Positions 1 to 6,853 are shown, counted from the stretch's first letter. The stretch is DNA of 8,356 bases from Pseudomonadota bacterium (GCA_023390785.1 JAEWCE010000255.1:1-8356), one strand, 5' to 3'. Numbers and translations are program-made. The notes: a model not told the origin generated them from the sequence alone.

Positions 1-1818
1 AAATATGACGGCTACCGCGCCCTCGCCGCACTGGCTGCCGGCGAGGTACGGCTCTACACCCGCCCCGGCAACGACTGGACGGAGCAGTTCCACACCCTGG
101 TGGAACCACTTTCCACCCTGACCAGGGGCAGCGCCCTGATCGACGGCGAGATCGTGGCGTTCAAGGACGGCAGGACCGACTTCTCGACCCTCAAGGACGC
201 CCTCTCGAGCGGCGCCCCCCTCACCTATTTCGCCTTCGACCTGCTCGAGCTCGACGGCGAGGATTTGCGCCGCCTGCCGCTCACCGAGCGCAAGGCCCGG
301 CTGCTGAAGCTGCTTGGCAAGCCCCGCCCCAGCGATCCGGTGCAATACTCCGAGCACATCGTCGGACAGGGCGAGAAGTTCTTCGCTGCCATGTGCGACG
401 GTGGCTTCGAAGGCATGGTCGCCAAGCTCGGCCGCAGCCTCTACGTCTCCGACCGCACGCGGGACTGGCTGAAGATCAAATGCACCCGGCGGCAGGAATT
501 CGTCATCGGCGGCTGGCGCCCGTCCGACAAGAAATCCGGTTTCGCCTCGCTGCTGCTGGGCACCTGGGAGGGCGACAAGCTGCGCTACCGTGGCCGCGTC
601 GGCACCGGCTTCAACGCCCAGAGCGCCGCCGAACTGCAGGACAGGCTGGATGGCCTCGCCCGCAAGACCTCGCCCTTCGCCGATGCCCCGCGCGACGTCT
701 CGCGCCGCGCGCGTTGGGTCGATCCCAAGCTCGTCGGCGAGGTAGCATTCTCCGAGTTCACCCCCGACAACTACCTTCGCCACCCTTCCTTCATGGGTTT
801 GCGCGAGGATAAGGCGAGCCGCGAGGTGACGCTGGAAAGGCCGGCGCCGGCGCCTGCGGCCGCCAAAGCCAAGGCCAAACCGAAGAAGGCGACGCCCTTG
901 CCGCAGATCGAGTTGACCGACGAAATGGGAATCGCCGCCGCCGACCGCCTCGGCGTGCGCCTCACCCATCCCGGCAAGGTGGTGTACGCCCCCGGCGTCA
1001 CCAAGGCGCAGCTCGTCGCCTACTACCACGCCGTGGCCGAGCGCCTGCTGCCGCATATCGCCAAGCGCCCGCTGTCGCTGGTGCGCCTGCCCACCGGCAG
1101 CAAGAAGCCGTTCTTCCAAAAGCACGATTCCGGCGGCTTCCCCGACGCCTTCAAGAAGGTGAAGATCACCGAGACCACCGGCCCCACCGACATCTACCTC
1201 TTTATCGAGGACGAGGCGGGCCTTGCCGCCAATGTGCAGATGAACGTACTCGAGCTCCACATCTGGGGCAGCCACATCGACAAGCTGGAACAGCCCGACC
1301 GCATCATCTTCGACATCGATCCCGACGAGGGGCTGGATTTCGAGACCACCAAGCAGGCGGCGCTCGATATCCGCGACAGGCTGGCCGGGCTCGGCCTCAA
1401 GACCTACCCCATGGTCACCGGCGGCAAGGGCATCCACGTCATCGCCCCGCTGCGGCGCACGCTCGAATGGCCCGAGGTCAAGGCCTTCTGCCACGCCTTC
1501 GCCGAAAAGCTCGCCGCCGACGAGCCCGACCGCTTCACCGCCAACATCCGCAAGGTCAACCGCAAGGGCCGCATGTTCGTCGACTATTTGCGCAACGAAC
1601 GCGGTGCGACCGCCGTCTGCCCGTTCTCGACCCGCGCCAAGGAGCACGCCACCTGCGCCGTTCCGCTGAGCTGGGACGAGCTGCCCGATATTGCCGGCGC
1701 CAACGTCTTCGGCATTGCCGAAGCCGCCGCCCGCGCCCAGGCGCCCGACCCCTGGCCGGATTATTTCAAGCAGAAGCAGGCGATTACCAAGGCGATGATG
1801 AAGGCCGTGGGAGCCTAG
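1..1818 (+). CDS. ligD: LigD, NHEJ DNA ligase/polymerase (5'-truncated by window edge)
   Basis: ATP-dependent DNA ligase D seals double-strand breaks with Ku in bacterial non-homologous end joining and fills ends with its own primase-like polymerase. Only the last 605 codons are present. Residues are counted from the window start. The ligase motifs run in order: I, KYDGYR, whose first Lys is residue 1 and the AMP acceptor; III, DGE at 48-50; IV, EGMVAK from 137; V, WLKIKC with lysines 158 and 160. An OB fold follows, ending with a LRHPSFxGLREDK signature near 260-275. An Ala/Lys/Pro-rich linker (about 281-305) leads to the polymerase domain from about 320. That domain has the metal aspartates of DIDPDEG (438 and 440), GGKGIHV with His 479, and FVDYLRN with the third Asp at 528. 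The ligase-then-polymerase order matches the Pseudomonas-type layout, so a phosphoesterase domain is expected upstream but is not visible. A Met at 100 is internal, not the start. The gene converges on hemH with a 16-nt gap. Confidence 0.96.
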   Translation, partial: KYDGYRALAALAAGEVRLYTRPGNDWTEQFHTLVEPLSTLTRGSALIDGEIVAFKDGRTDFSTLKDALSSGAPLTYFAFDLLELDGEDLRRLPLTERKARLLKLLGKPRPSDPVQYSEHIVGQGEKFFAAMCDGGFEGMVAKLGRSLYVSDRTRDWLKIKCTRRQEFVIGGWRPSDKKSGFASLLLGTWEGDKLRYRGRVGTGFNAQSAAELQDRLDGLARKTSPFADAPRDVSRRARWVDPKLVGEVAFSEFTPDNYLRHPSFMGLREDKASREVTLERPAPAPAAAKAKAKPKKATPLPQIELTDEMGIAAADRLGVRLTHPGKVVYAPGVTKAQLVAYYHAVAERLLPHIAKRPLSLVRLPTGSKKPFFQKHDSGGFPDAFKKVKITETTGPTDIYLFIEDEAGLAANVQMNVLELHIWGSHIDKLEQPDRIIFDIDPDEGLDFETTKQAALDIRDRLAGLGLKTYPMVTGGKGIHVIAPLRRTLEWPEVKAFCHAFAEKLAADEPDRFTANIRKVNRKGRMFVDYLRNERGATAVCPFSTRAKEHATCAVPLSWDELPDIAGANVFGIAEAAARAQAPDPWPDYFKQKQAITKAMMKAVGA

Positions 1819-1834
1819 TCAGCCCGGCCCTGCC

Positions 1835-2857
1835 TCACACCCACCCCGCCAGTTCACGGCGCACCACGGCCTCCAGCATGGCCATGCCGCCGTCGCTGTC
1901 GTTGAGGCAGGGGATGTAGGCGTAGTCGTCGTGCCCGCCGCCGGCCTCGACATATTGCTCGTGCCCGGTGATCGCCAGCTCCTCCAGCGTCTCGATGCAG
2001 TCGACCGAGAACGCCGGTGCGACCAGCGCCACCTTCTTTTTCTGCGCGCCGAGCTCGGCCAGCGTCTTGTCGGTATAGGGCTGCAGCCATTCATCCGGGC
2101 CGAAGCGGCTCTGGAACGTCACTTTAAGATAGTCTTCGCTCCAGCCCAGCCGCTCGCGCACCAGCCGCGTCGTTACGAGGCAATCGCAATAATACGGGTC
2201 GCCCTTCAGCAGATACTCCACCGGCATGCCGTGGTACGAGGTCAGCACCACGTCCGGCTTGAACGGCAGCGCCGCAACGCCCGCCGCAATGCTGTCGCTC
2301 AGCGCGGCGATGTATTCGGGCGTTGCGTAATAGGGCGGCAGCGTGCGCAGCGCCGGCTGCCAGCGCAGGGCCTTCAGCACGTCGAACACCGCATCGTTCG
2401 CGGTGGCGGTCGTCGTCGCCGAATATTGCGGGTAGAGCGGGCAGGCAAGGATGCGGGTGCACCCCGCCTCGAGCAGTGCCCGCAGCGTGTTCTCGGTCGA
2501 GGGGTTGCCGTAGCGCATGCCGAAGGCCACCACCACCTTGTCGCCCAGCCGCGCCTGCAGCTTTTCCGCCTGCCGCCGCGAGATCACCCGCAGCGGGCTG
2601 TCGCCGGCCTCGTTGTCCCAGATCTTGCGATAGTTGGCGCCACTCTTTTGCGGCCGCACATTGAGGATGATGCCCTGCAGGATCAGCTGCCACAGCGCCG
2701 GATTGGTCTCGATCACCCGCCGGTCGGAGAGGAACTGGCCGAGATAGCGCCGCATCGGCCAGTAGTCCGGCGAATCCGGGGTGCCCAAATTCAGCAGCAG
2801 CACGCCGACCTTCGGCTCCCTGATCGTCGGATGGTCGGCGGGTTTGAGGACCGGCAT
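1835..2857 (-). CDS. hemH: Ferrochelatase HemH
   Basis: Inserts Fe2+ into protoporphyrin IX, the last step of protoheme synthesis, in the cytosol or at the inner membrane face. The 340 aa are a normal bacterial length. Family motifs occur in order: LLLNLGTPDSP (20-30), SPLR near 87-90, FGMRYGNPS (112-120), CPLYPQYSATTT (139-150), SYHGMP with catalytic-type His 209, SRFGPDEWLQPYT (250-262) and PAFSVDCIETLEE with the key Glu 289. No cysteine follows Cys 317, so the C-terminal [2Fe-2S] cysteine set of some ferrochelatases is absent. The start at 2857 was chosen because the family core begins about 18 residues later. The frame is open far upstream, but that part reads through mntH out of phase. 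An AAGAAG 5 nt before the ATG is a modest ribosome site. It lies 86 nt downstream of mntH on the same strand with no clear terminator between, so co-transcription is possible. Confidence 0.96.
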   Translation of the reverse strand: MPVLKPADHPTIREPKVGVLLLNLGTPDSPDYWPMRRYLGQFLSDRRVIETNPALWQLILQGIILNVRPQKSGANYRKIWDNEAGDSPLRVISRRQAEKLQARLGDKVVVAFGMRYGNPSTENTLRALLEAGCTRILACPLYPQYSATTTATANDAVFDVLKALRWQPALRTLPPYYATPEYIAALSDSIAAGVAALPFKPDVVLTSYHGMPVEYLLKGDPYYCDCLVTTRLVRERLGWSEDYLKVTFQSRFGPDEWLQPYTDKTLAELGAQKKKVALVAPAFSVDCIETLEELAITGHEQYVEAGGGHDDYAYIPCLNDSDGGMAMLEAVVRRELAGWV

Positions 2858-2943
2858 TGCAGCTTCTTGGTAGAGGGGCAGGCGGCGCACCTTATCCGCC
2901 GCCGCCCGCCACGCAAGCTCCACGATTGTCGCGGCGCCGCCGG

Positions 2944-4302
2944 CTAGCTCAGCCCGCCGGTCGCGAAGTCGAACAGCAGCTTGGCGTTGAGCCCGATGAT
3001 CAGCGTCGCCACCACCGCGGCAACCGCCGTCAGCCAGCGCGGCGAGGCAAGGCCGCCCAGTTTCTGCCGGCTCGCCGTGAACAGCACCAGTGGGACCACC
3101 GCGAACGGTAGCTGGAAGCTCAGGATCACCTGGCTGAACACCAGCAGCTTGCCCGCCTGCGCCGCGCCGAACAGATAGACCGCAATCAGCGCCGGGATGA
3201 TGGCAATGCCGCGCGTAACCAGTCGTCGCGCCCAGGCCGCGATACGGAAGCGGATGAAGCCCTCCATCACGATCTGCCCGGCCATCGTCGCCGTCACCGT
3301 CGAATTGAGGCCGCAGGCGATGAGCGCGATGCCGAACAGGATCGGCGCCAGCGTCGAGCCGAGCAGCGGCGTCAGCAGGTGCGAGGCCTGGCCGATATCG
3401 GTCACCACTTCGTGGTGCGGGTGGAACACCGCCGCCGCCAGCACCAGCAGCGAGGCATTGATGGTGAGCGCGAAGGTGAGCGCGAACACCGAGTCGAGCG
3501 TCGAGAACCTCAGCGCCTCGCGCTTTTCGGCGAGGCTGTCGCCATAGGCGCGCGTCTGCACGATGCCCGAATGCAGGTAGAGATTGTGCGGCATCACCGT
3601 GGCGCCGATGATGCCCAGCGCCAGGTACAGCATGTTCGGATTGTGCACGATATCGGTGGTCGGCGCGAAGCCGCGGATCACTCCGCCCCAGTCGGGATTG
3701 GCGAGCATGATCTGCAGCACGAAGCTCACCGCGATCACCCCTAGCATGGTGATGATGAACGCCTCGATCCAGCGAAAGCCCTTGGCCTGCAGCACGAGGA
3801 TCAGGAACACGTCGAGTGTGGTGACGAGGATGCCGAGCTCGAGCGGAATGCCGAAGATCAGGTTGAGCCCGATCGCCGTGCCCACCACCTCGGCGAGATC
3901 CGTGGCGACGATGGCGATCTCGGCCAGCGCCCACAGCGGCCAGGCAACGATCGGCGGGAAGGCGTCGCGGCATGCCTGCGCCAGGTCCTTGCCGGTGCCG
4001 ATGGCGAGCCGCGCGCACAGCGACTGCAGGATGATGGCCATGATGTTGGAAAGCAGCGCGACGAACAGCAGCGTGTAGCCGAACTGGCTGCCGCCGGCGA
4101 GCGAGGTCGCCCAATTGCCCGGGTCCATATAGCCGACGGCAACCAGATAGCCCGGCCCGACGAAGGCGAGGAACCGCCGCCAGGCCGGCGCGTCCTTGGG
4201 CAGGCGGATGGAGCGGAACACTTCGACCAGCGGCGGGGTTGTGCTGTCGCGCAGCCAGCCGGGCCGGCGTGTGGGGAGGGCGTCCATGGTGTCCGAGGTC
4301 AT
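2944..4302 (-). CDS. mntH: MntH, Nramp-family Mn2+/H+ symporter
   Basis: Inner-membrane divalent-metal importer of the Nramp (NRAMP/SLC11) family, normally driven by protons and specific mainly for Mn2+. From the chosen start the protein has 452 aa, about 11 hydrophobic segments and a hydrophilic N-terminus of some 45 residues. The diagnostic metal-site motifs are present: DPGN in TM1 (60-63) and the TM6 MPHN motif (Met 237, His 239). The TM3 region TDLAEVVGTAIGLNL (134-148) is also typical. An ATG at 4338 would add 12 residues. I prefer the ATG at 4302: it has AAGGA at 4313-4317 with a 10-nt spacer, whereas the 4338 ATG overlaps an operator, has no ribosome site and lies only about 10 nt from the predicted transcription start. 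Two Fur/Mur-type palindromes cover the promoter, which suggests repression by Mn (Mur) or iron (Fur). hemH follows on the same strand. Confidence 0.96.
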   Translation of the reverse strand: MTSDTMDALPTRRPGWLRDSTTPPLVEVFRSIRLPKDAPAWRRFLAFVGPGYLVAVGYMDPGNWATSLAGGSQFGYTLLFVALLSNIMAIILQSLCARLAIGTGKDLAQACRDAFPPIVAWPLWALAEIAIVATDLAEVVGTAIGLNLIFGIPLELGILVTTLDVFLILVLQAKGFRWIEAFIITMLGVIAVSFVLQIMLANPDWGGVIRGFAPTTDIVHNPNMLYLALGIIGATVMPHNLYLHSGIVQTRAYGDSLAEKREALRFSTLDSVFALTFALTINASLLVLAAAVFHPHHEVVTDIGQASHLLTPLLGSTLAPILFGIALIACGLNSTVTATMAGQIVMEGFIRFRIAAWARRLVTRGIAIIPALIAVYLFGAAQAGKLLVFSQVILSFQLPFAVVPLVLFTASRQKLGGLASPRWLTAVAAVVATLIIGLNAKLLFDFATGGLS

Positions 4303-4312
4303 TTCGGGAGCA

Positions 4313-4317
4313 TCCTT
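4313..4317 (-). promoter_or_regulatory. Ribosome binding site that decides the mntH start
   Basis: AAGGA on the minus strand, 10 nt upstream of the ATG at 4302. No comparable site precedes the upstream in-frame ATG at 4338 or the downstream one at 4287, so this site selects the 452-residue MntH. Confidence 0.6.
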
Positions 4318-4337
4318 GTAGCCGACGCTAATTGCCA

Positions 4338-4354
4338 TTGCAAATCATTCGCAA
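4338..4354. promoter_or_regulatory. Fur/Mur-type operator, promoter-proximal copy
   Basis: TTGCAAATCATTCGCAA, a 17-bp near-perfect palindrome around C4346 with only one unpaired position pair apart from the centre. The core AAT-C-ATT resembles Fur-family boxes, and TGCAAAT-like arms resemble the sites described for alphaproteobacterial Fur/Mur at mntH genes. It covers the predicted mntH transcription start (about 4348), so binding would block initiation. Which metal is sensed is inferred from the target gene, not seen. Confidence 0.75.
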
Positions 4355-4383
4355 AAGATAGCGTTGTTGCGAATGGTTTGCAA
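4355..4383 (-). promoter_or_regulatory. Predicted sigma70-type promoter of mntH
   Basis: On the minus strand, -35 TTGCAA (4378-4383), a 17-bp spacer and -10 TATCTT (4355-4360). Each hexamer matches the consensus at four of six positions. The expected start is near 4348, giving a leader of about 46 nt to the ATG at 4302. The promoter is boxed in by the two operators: the -35 lies in the distal copy and the start point in the proximal one. Confidence 0.5.
4367..4383. promoter_or_regulatory. Fur/Mur-type operator, promoter-distal copy
   Basis: TTGCGAATGGTTTGCAA, which is the reverse complement of the proximal box with one mismatch. The two centres (4346 and 4375) are 29 bp apart, just under three helical turns. 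Its last six bases are the predicted -35 element of mntH, so occupancy would compete with RNA polymerase. Two separate sites at one mntH promoter resemble the pairs of Mur sites described in rhizobia. Confidence 0.72.
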
Positions 4384-4390
4384 CTACGAT

Positions 4391-4425
4391 CGATGGAACC
4401 AATCGCGATGTCGCGGATTCCATCG
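4391..4425. repeat. Nested inverted repeat between mntH and the small gene
   Basis: The outer arms CGATGGAACC (4391-4400) and GATTCCATCG (4416-4425) pair at 9 of 10 positions. Between them CGCGA (4404-4408) and TCGCG (4411-4415) form an inner stem. It lies outside the mntH promoter and 23 nt before the TTG at 4449, so it could be a hairpin in the 5' leader of that gene or a DNA operator with dyad symmetry. There is no T-run, so an intrinsic terminator is unlikely. Confidence 0.6.
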
Positions 4426-4448
4426 CGGGGCTCAGAAATCGGGGTCAC

Positions 4449-4700
4449 TTGACTGAACTCACCAAGGACGAAGCGCGCGAGGAAACCCTGCGCCGCTGGC
4501 GGGCACTGCCCGCCGAAGACCGCGAGACCGAAGCGCAGATGCAGGTCTTCGCCGCAGCCCTCGCCGAAGAGCTGGATTTCCGCACCATGGCCAATACCCG
4601 CAAGCTCATCGTGAGCTGGCTGCTGCGCGAACGCGCCGGCCTGCCGCCCTGGGGCAACGTGCCGCCGGAATCAGAAACCCATCGGGACGCCGCCGAATGA
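4449..4700 (+). CDS. Small conserved-looking protein, paralogue 1 of a tandem pair
   Basis: An 83-residue hydrophilic, probably helical cytosolic protein whose family I do not recognise. No signal peptide, membrane segment or cysteine is visible. It is rich in Glu, Arg and Ala. The start is TTG at 4449: no ATG or GTG lies nearby upstream in frame, the next ATG (4537) would remove the conserved half, and GGGG at 4441-4444 gives a weak ribosome site 4 nt away. The strongest evidence that it is real is the next gene: from TKDEA onward the two align without gaps over 57 residues with 25 identities. Shared elements include RRW..LPA (residues 15-22), FAA.(L/I)A, LDF and KL...WL.RE. It then diverges into a short Pro/Gly-rich tail. 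It is divergent from mntH and shares its control region, but no functional link can be shown. Confidence 0.75.
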   Translation: MTELTKDEAREETLRRWRALPAEDRETEAQMQVFAAALAEELDFRTMANTRKLIVSWLLRERAGLPPWGNVPPESETHRDAAE

Positions 4701-4706
4701 GCGGCG

Positions 4707-4721
4707 TTAACCTTTCATTAG
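4707..4721 (+). promoter_or_regulatory. CtrA-like box upstream of paralogue 2
   Basis: TTAA-CCTTTCA-TTAG, followed by C. This matches the alphaproteobacterial CtrA full site TTAA-N7-TTAA(C) except for the last A to G. It is in an AT-richer pocket of the 70-nt gap between the two small genes. It could equally be a plain promoter fragment. Confidence 0.35.
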
Positions 4722-4758
4722 CCATGCGGGCCGATGCTTGCCGTTTGGGTTGCCCCGC

Positions 4759-4763
4759 AGGAG
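4759..4763 (+). promoter_or_regulatory. Ribosome binding site of paralogue 2
   Basis: AGGAG, 7 nt before the ATG at 4771. It is the best ribosome site in the window and rules out the upstream in-frame ATG-like start near 4738. Confidence 0.8.
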
Positions 4764-4770
4764 TCCAGCC

Positions 4771-5007
4771 ATGCAAATGACCAAGCAGGACGCCGAAGCC
4801 GAAGCCATCCGCCGCTGGTACGAGCTGCCCGCCGACATGCGGCAGACGCCCGACGACGCCGAAATCTTCGCCGCCCACATCGCCCCGTCCCTGGACTTCC
4901 CCTCGATCCTCGAGCGCGAAAAGCTGCTCGCTGCCTGGCTGATGCGCGAGCTGTTCCGCTCGCGCCAGGCCGAAAAGGACGCCGCGGCAAAGACCCAGGC
5001 GGCGTAG
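4771..5007 (+). CDS. Small conserved-looking protein, paralogue 2 of a tandem pair
   Basis: A 78-residue protein of a family I do not recognise, homologous to the preceding gene: 25 of 57 ungapped positions are identical (about 44%) and many others are conservative. The best conserved parts are IRRWYELPAD (14-23), the FAAHIAPSLDF stretch (about 35-45) and KLLAAWLMRE (51-60). The C-terminus is a charged Lys/Ala tail. It is predicted to be helical, soluble and cytosolic, with no cysteine. The ATG at 4771 is chosen on AGGAG at 4759-4763; a second ATG two codons later is possible. A longer form from 4738 would add 11 residues that have no counterpart in the paralogue. The 70-nt gap after paralogue 1 holds a CtrA-like box, so it may have its own promoter. 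It ends 1 nt before the stop of the convergent metal-transport gene. Confidence 0.85.
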   Translation: MQMTKQDAEAEAIRRWYELPADMRQTPDDAEIFAAHIAPSLDFPSILEREKLLAAWLMRELFRSRQAEKDAAAKTQAA

Positions 5008-5008
5008 C

Positions 5009-6838
5009 TCACACGCTTGCCAGCAGCAGCACCACGCCGAACGCGAACACGCCGACCGCGGCCAAGAGCTCGGCCCACCACACCAGCGCGCCGGTGAGCT
5101 TGTTGTCGGCCCCGGCGACGCCGCGGGCGAGGCCCTTGAAGCCGACCGCCAGCGCCGCCAGCGTGCCGGTGGTAATCGCCCTGCCGACCCCCATCAGCAG
5201 CACCGCCACGATGCCGGCGAGCAGCAGCCCCTGGCTCAGCGCGAAGGCGAGCACGATCAGCGCCCCCGAGCACGGCCGGATGCCCACCGACAGCACCACG
5301 CCCAATTGCTCGCGCCAGCCGCCACCGAGCTGGGCCGGCGTTACGATGTGGGCGTGCTCGCCGTCATGCGCATGGTCCTCGTCGCCGTGACTGTGCCCGT
5401 AGTGGGCGTGCCCCGGCTGCCGCCCATACGCATCGGGACCGGCATCGGCGACGCGAAACGAGGTCAGTCCCGGCCCGCCCGCCGCCAGCGCATGCGCCGG
5501 CGCGCCCATATGCCTTCGCGCCAGCGCCTGCATGGTATTGGCCGCCGGCGCGGCCTCTTCGTGCGTGTGATGGTGGTGCCCCCAGCCGAACAGCTTGCGC
5601 AGGATCAGCCACAGCCCGAGCAGCGCCACCAGCCCGTATGACAGGATGCCGATCCAGTTGGCGGCGTCGCTCATCGCCATCGCCGTCATACCCAAGAGGC
5701 TCGCCGCCACCAGCACGAAGCCGATGGCGACCAGCGACTGCAGCATCGCCGCGAGAAAGCTCAGCACGATGCCGCGCCGCATCTGTGCCTCATTGGCGAG
5801 CACGTAGGACGACACCACCACCTTGCCGTGTCCCGGCCCGGCCGAGTGGAACACGCCATAGAGGAAGCTCAGTAGACCTAGCACCCAGAAGCCGGTCCAA
5901 TCGGTCTTGAGCCCGCTGAGCGCGTGCTCCAGCGCCTTGTAGAAATCGACCTGCTTCTGCTGCACCCAGCCGAGGAAGCCGGTGCGCGGCAAATTGAGCC
6001 CCGGCTCGTTGGGCGCCGCCCCGAACGGCAGATTGCCGGCAAGGATCGGCGAGGTCAGCCCCGGCTGCGGTGGCGTCGCCTCCGGGGTCACGGCAGCCAG
6101 CTGCGTTGCCGCATCGAGCGCCGTTGCCGGTGCTTCCGGCGCGGCCGCCGCGCCCTCGGCCGCGCCCGGCTTGCCGGTCAGGCTGCCGCCGGGGCAGTTG
6201 ATCAGGATCGCCCCCTGCATGCCGCGCAGCGCCTGCTCCAGCTCTGGTGGCAGCTTGGTGACGTCGGGCGGCAGCGCATAGAGCGCATCGGCCAGCTCCG
6301 GCGGCATCTCCTTGGCGTCCTGCATGGCGATCGCGCAGTTCTTGGGCGCATTGACCAGCGTCACGTCGCTCGGATCGTGGAACGTGATGGCGACGTAATA
6401 TTCCGGATCGTCGATGGACAGCTCGAGCGATTTGCGGATGGCGTACGGCTTGGCCAGCGCCACGTCGAAATTCAGCGTCGTCTGCTTGCCGTCATAGTCG
6501 ATGCTGGGGTGGCTGCCATGGCTGAACGGCAGGTTGGGATCGTTCCCCTCGCCGGCGAAGGTGTAATACTGATAGTCGGCCAGCCCATCCATGTTGTCGT
6601 CGGCCAGCGGCTGCAGCTCGGCGCGCGAATATTTGCCGTCATTGTTGGTGTCGAGCCCCTGGATCGACCACGCCGAATAGGCCTGGTCGAACGTCCAGCT
6701 GTTGTGGATCGACACCACCTCGCCGGCATCGTTGAAGGTGATGGCGGCCTTGGCGTCGACGAAGATGTGCGGATGCGCCAGCGCCGGCAGGGGCAGCAGG
6801 GCGCACAACGCCACCAGCGCGGCAAAACGGCGACGCAT
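5009..6838 (-). CDS. DUF1007-NicO/RcnA fusion, ZevAB-like Zn/Ni/Co transport protein
   Basis: A 609-residue two-domain membrane protein. Residues 1-21 are a signal peptide (basic MRRR, hydrophobic core, ALA cut) exposing HPH at 22-24. DUF1007 (about 22-220) contains a canonical EF-hand-type loop, D63 to E74 (DxNxDGxxSxxE), a second partial DxNxDG loop at 81-85, and two cysteines (168, 215) that could form a disulfide. A Pro/Ala-rich linker (221-285) leads to a NicO-family permease of about six membrane segments, with HSAGPGHGK (331-339) and RPCSGA (521-526). Its cytosolic or periplasmic loop 420-497 is histidine-rich, with HHHHTH and a later stretch of alternating His residues. In Haemophilus the separate DUF1007 and NicO proteins, ZevA and ZevB, serve zinc acquisition; other NicO proteins move Ni or Co, inward or outward. 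Metal and direction are therefore open. The start at 6838 is fixed by the signal peptide, with AGGTGG just upstream. Confidence 0.9.
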   Translation of the reverse strand: MRRRFAALVALCALLPLPALAHPHIFVDAKAAITFNDAGEVVSIHNSWTFDQAYSAWSIQGLDTNNDGKYSRAELQPLADDNMDGLADYQYYTFAGEGNDPNLPFSHGSHPSIDYDGKQTTLNFDVALAKPYAIRKSLELSIDDPEYYVAITFHDPSDVTLVNAPKNCAIAMQDAKEMPPELADALYALPPDVTKLPPELEQALRGMQGAILINCPGGSLTGKPGAAEGAAAAPEAPATALDAATQLAAVTPEATPPQPGLTSPILAGNLPFGAAPNEPGLNLPRTGFLGWVQQKQVDFYKALEHALSGLKTDWTGFWVLGLLSFLYGVFHSAGPGHGKVVVSSYVLANEAQMRRGIVLSFLAAMLQSLVAIGFVLVAASLLGMTAMAMSDAANWIGILSYGLVALLGLWLILRKLFGWGHHHHTHEEAAPAANTMQALARRHMGAPAHALAAGGPGLTSFRVADAGPDAYGRQPGHAHYGHSHGDEDHAHDGEHAHIVTPAQLGGGWREQLGVVLSVGIRPCSGALIVLAFALSQGLLLAGIVAVLLMGVGRAITTGTLAALAVGFKGLARGVAGADNKLTGALVWWAELLAAVGVFAFGVVLLLASV

Positions 6839-6853
6839 ATCCCACCTGCCCCT

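Noticed and set aside
1816..1837. Bidirectional intrinsic terminator between ligD and hemH
   Set aside because: The gap is only 16 nt and I see no stable stem followed by a T-run on either strand.
1931..2947. 338-codon plus-strand open frame antisense to hemH
   Set aside because: Arg/Gln/His-rich translation typical of the complement of a GC-rich gene; all ferrochelatase motifs are on the minus strand.
1835..4114. A single 759-codon minus-strand frame running through hemH and most of mntH
   Set aside because: Only the last 340 codons show protein-family motifs (ferrochelatase). The upstream part is mntH read out of phase and stays open because GC-rich DNA has few stop codons.
4303..4338. 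MntH start at the ATG at 4338
   Set aside because: That ATG overlaps the proximal operator, has no ribosome site and would leave a leader of about 10 nt; the ATG at 4302 has AAGGA in front.
4426..4448. Riboswitch-type manganese sensor (yybP-ykoY) upstream of mntH or the small gene
   Set aside because: The leader is too short and shows none of the conserved loops; the paired Fur/Mur boxes explain metal control better.
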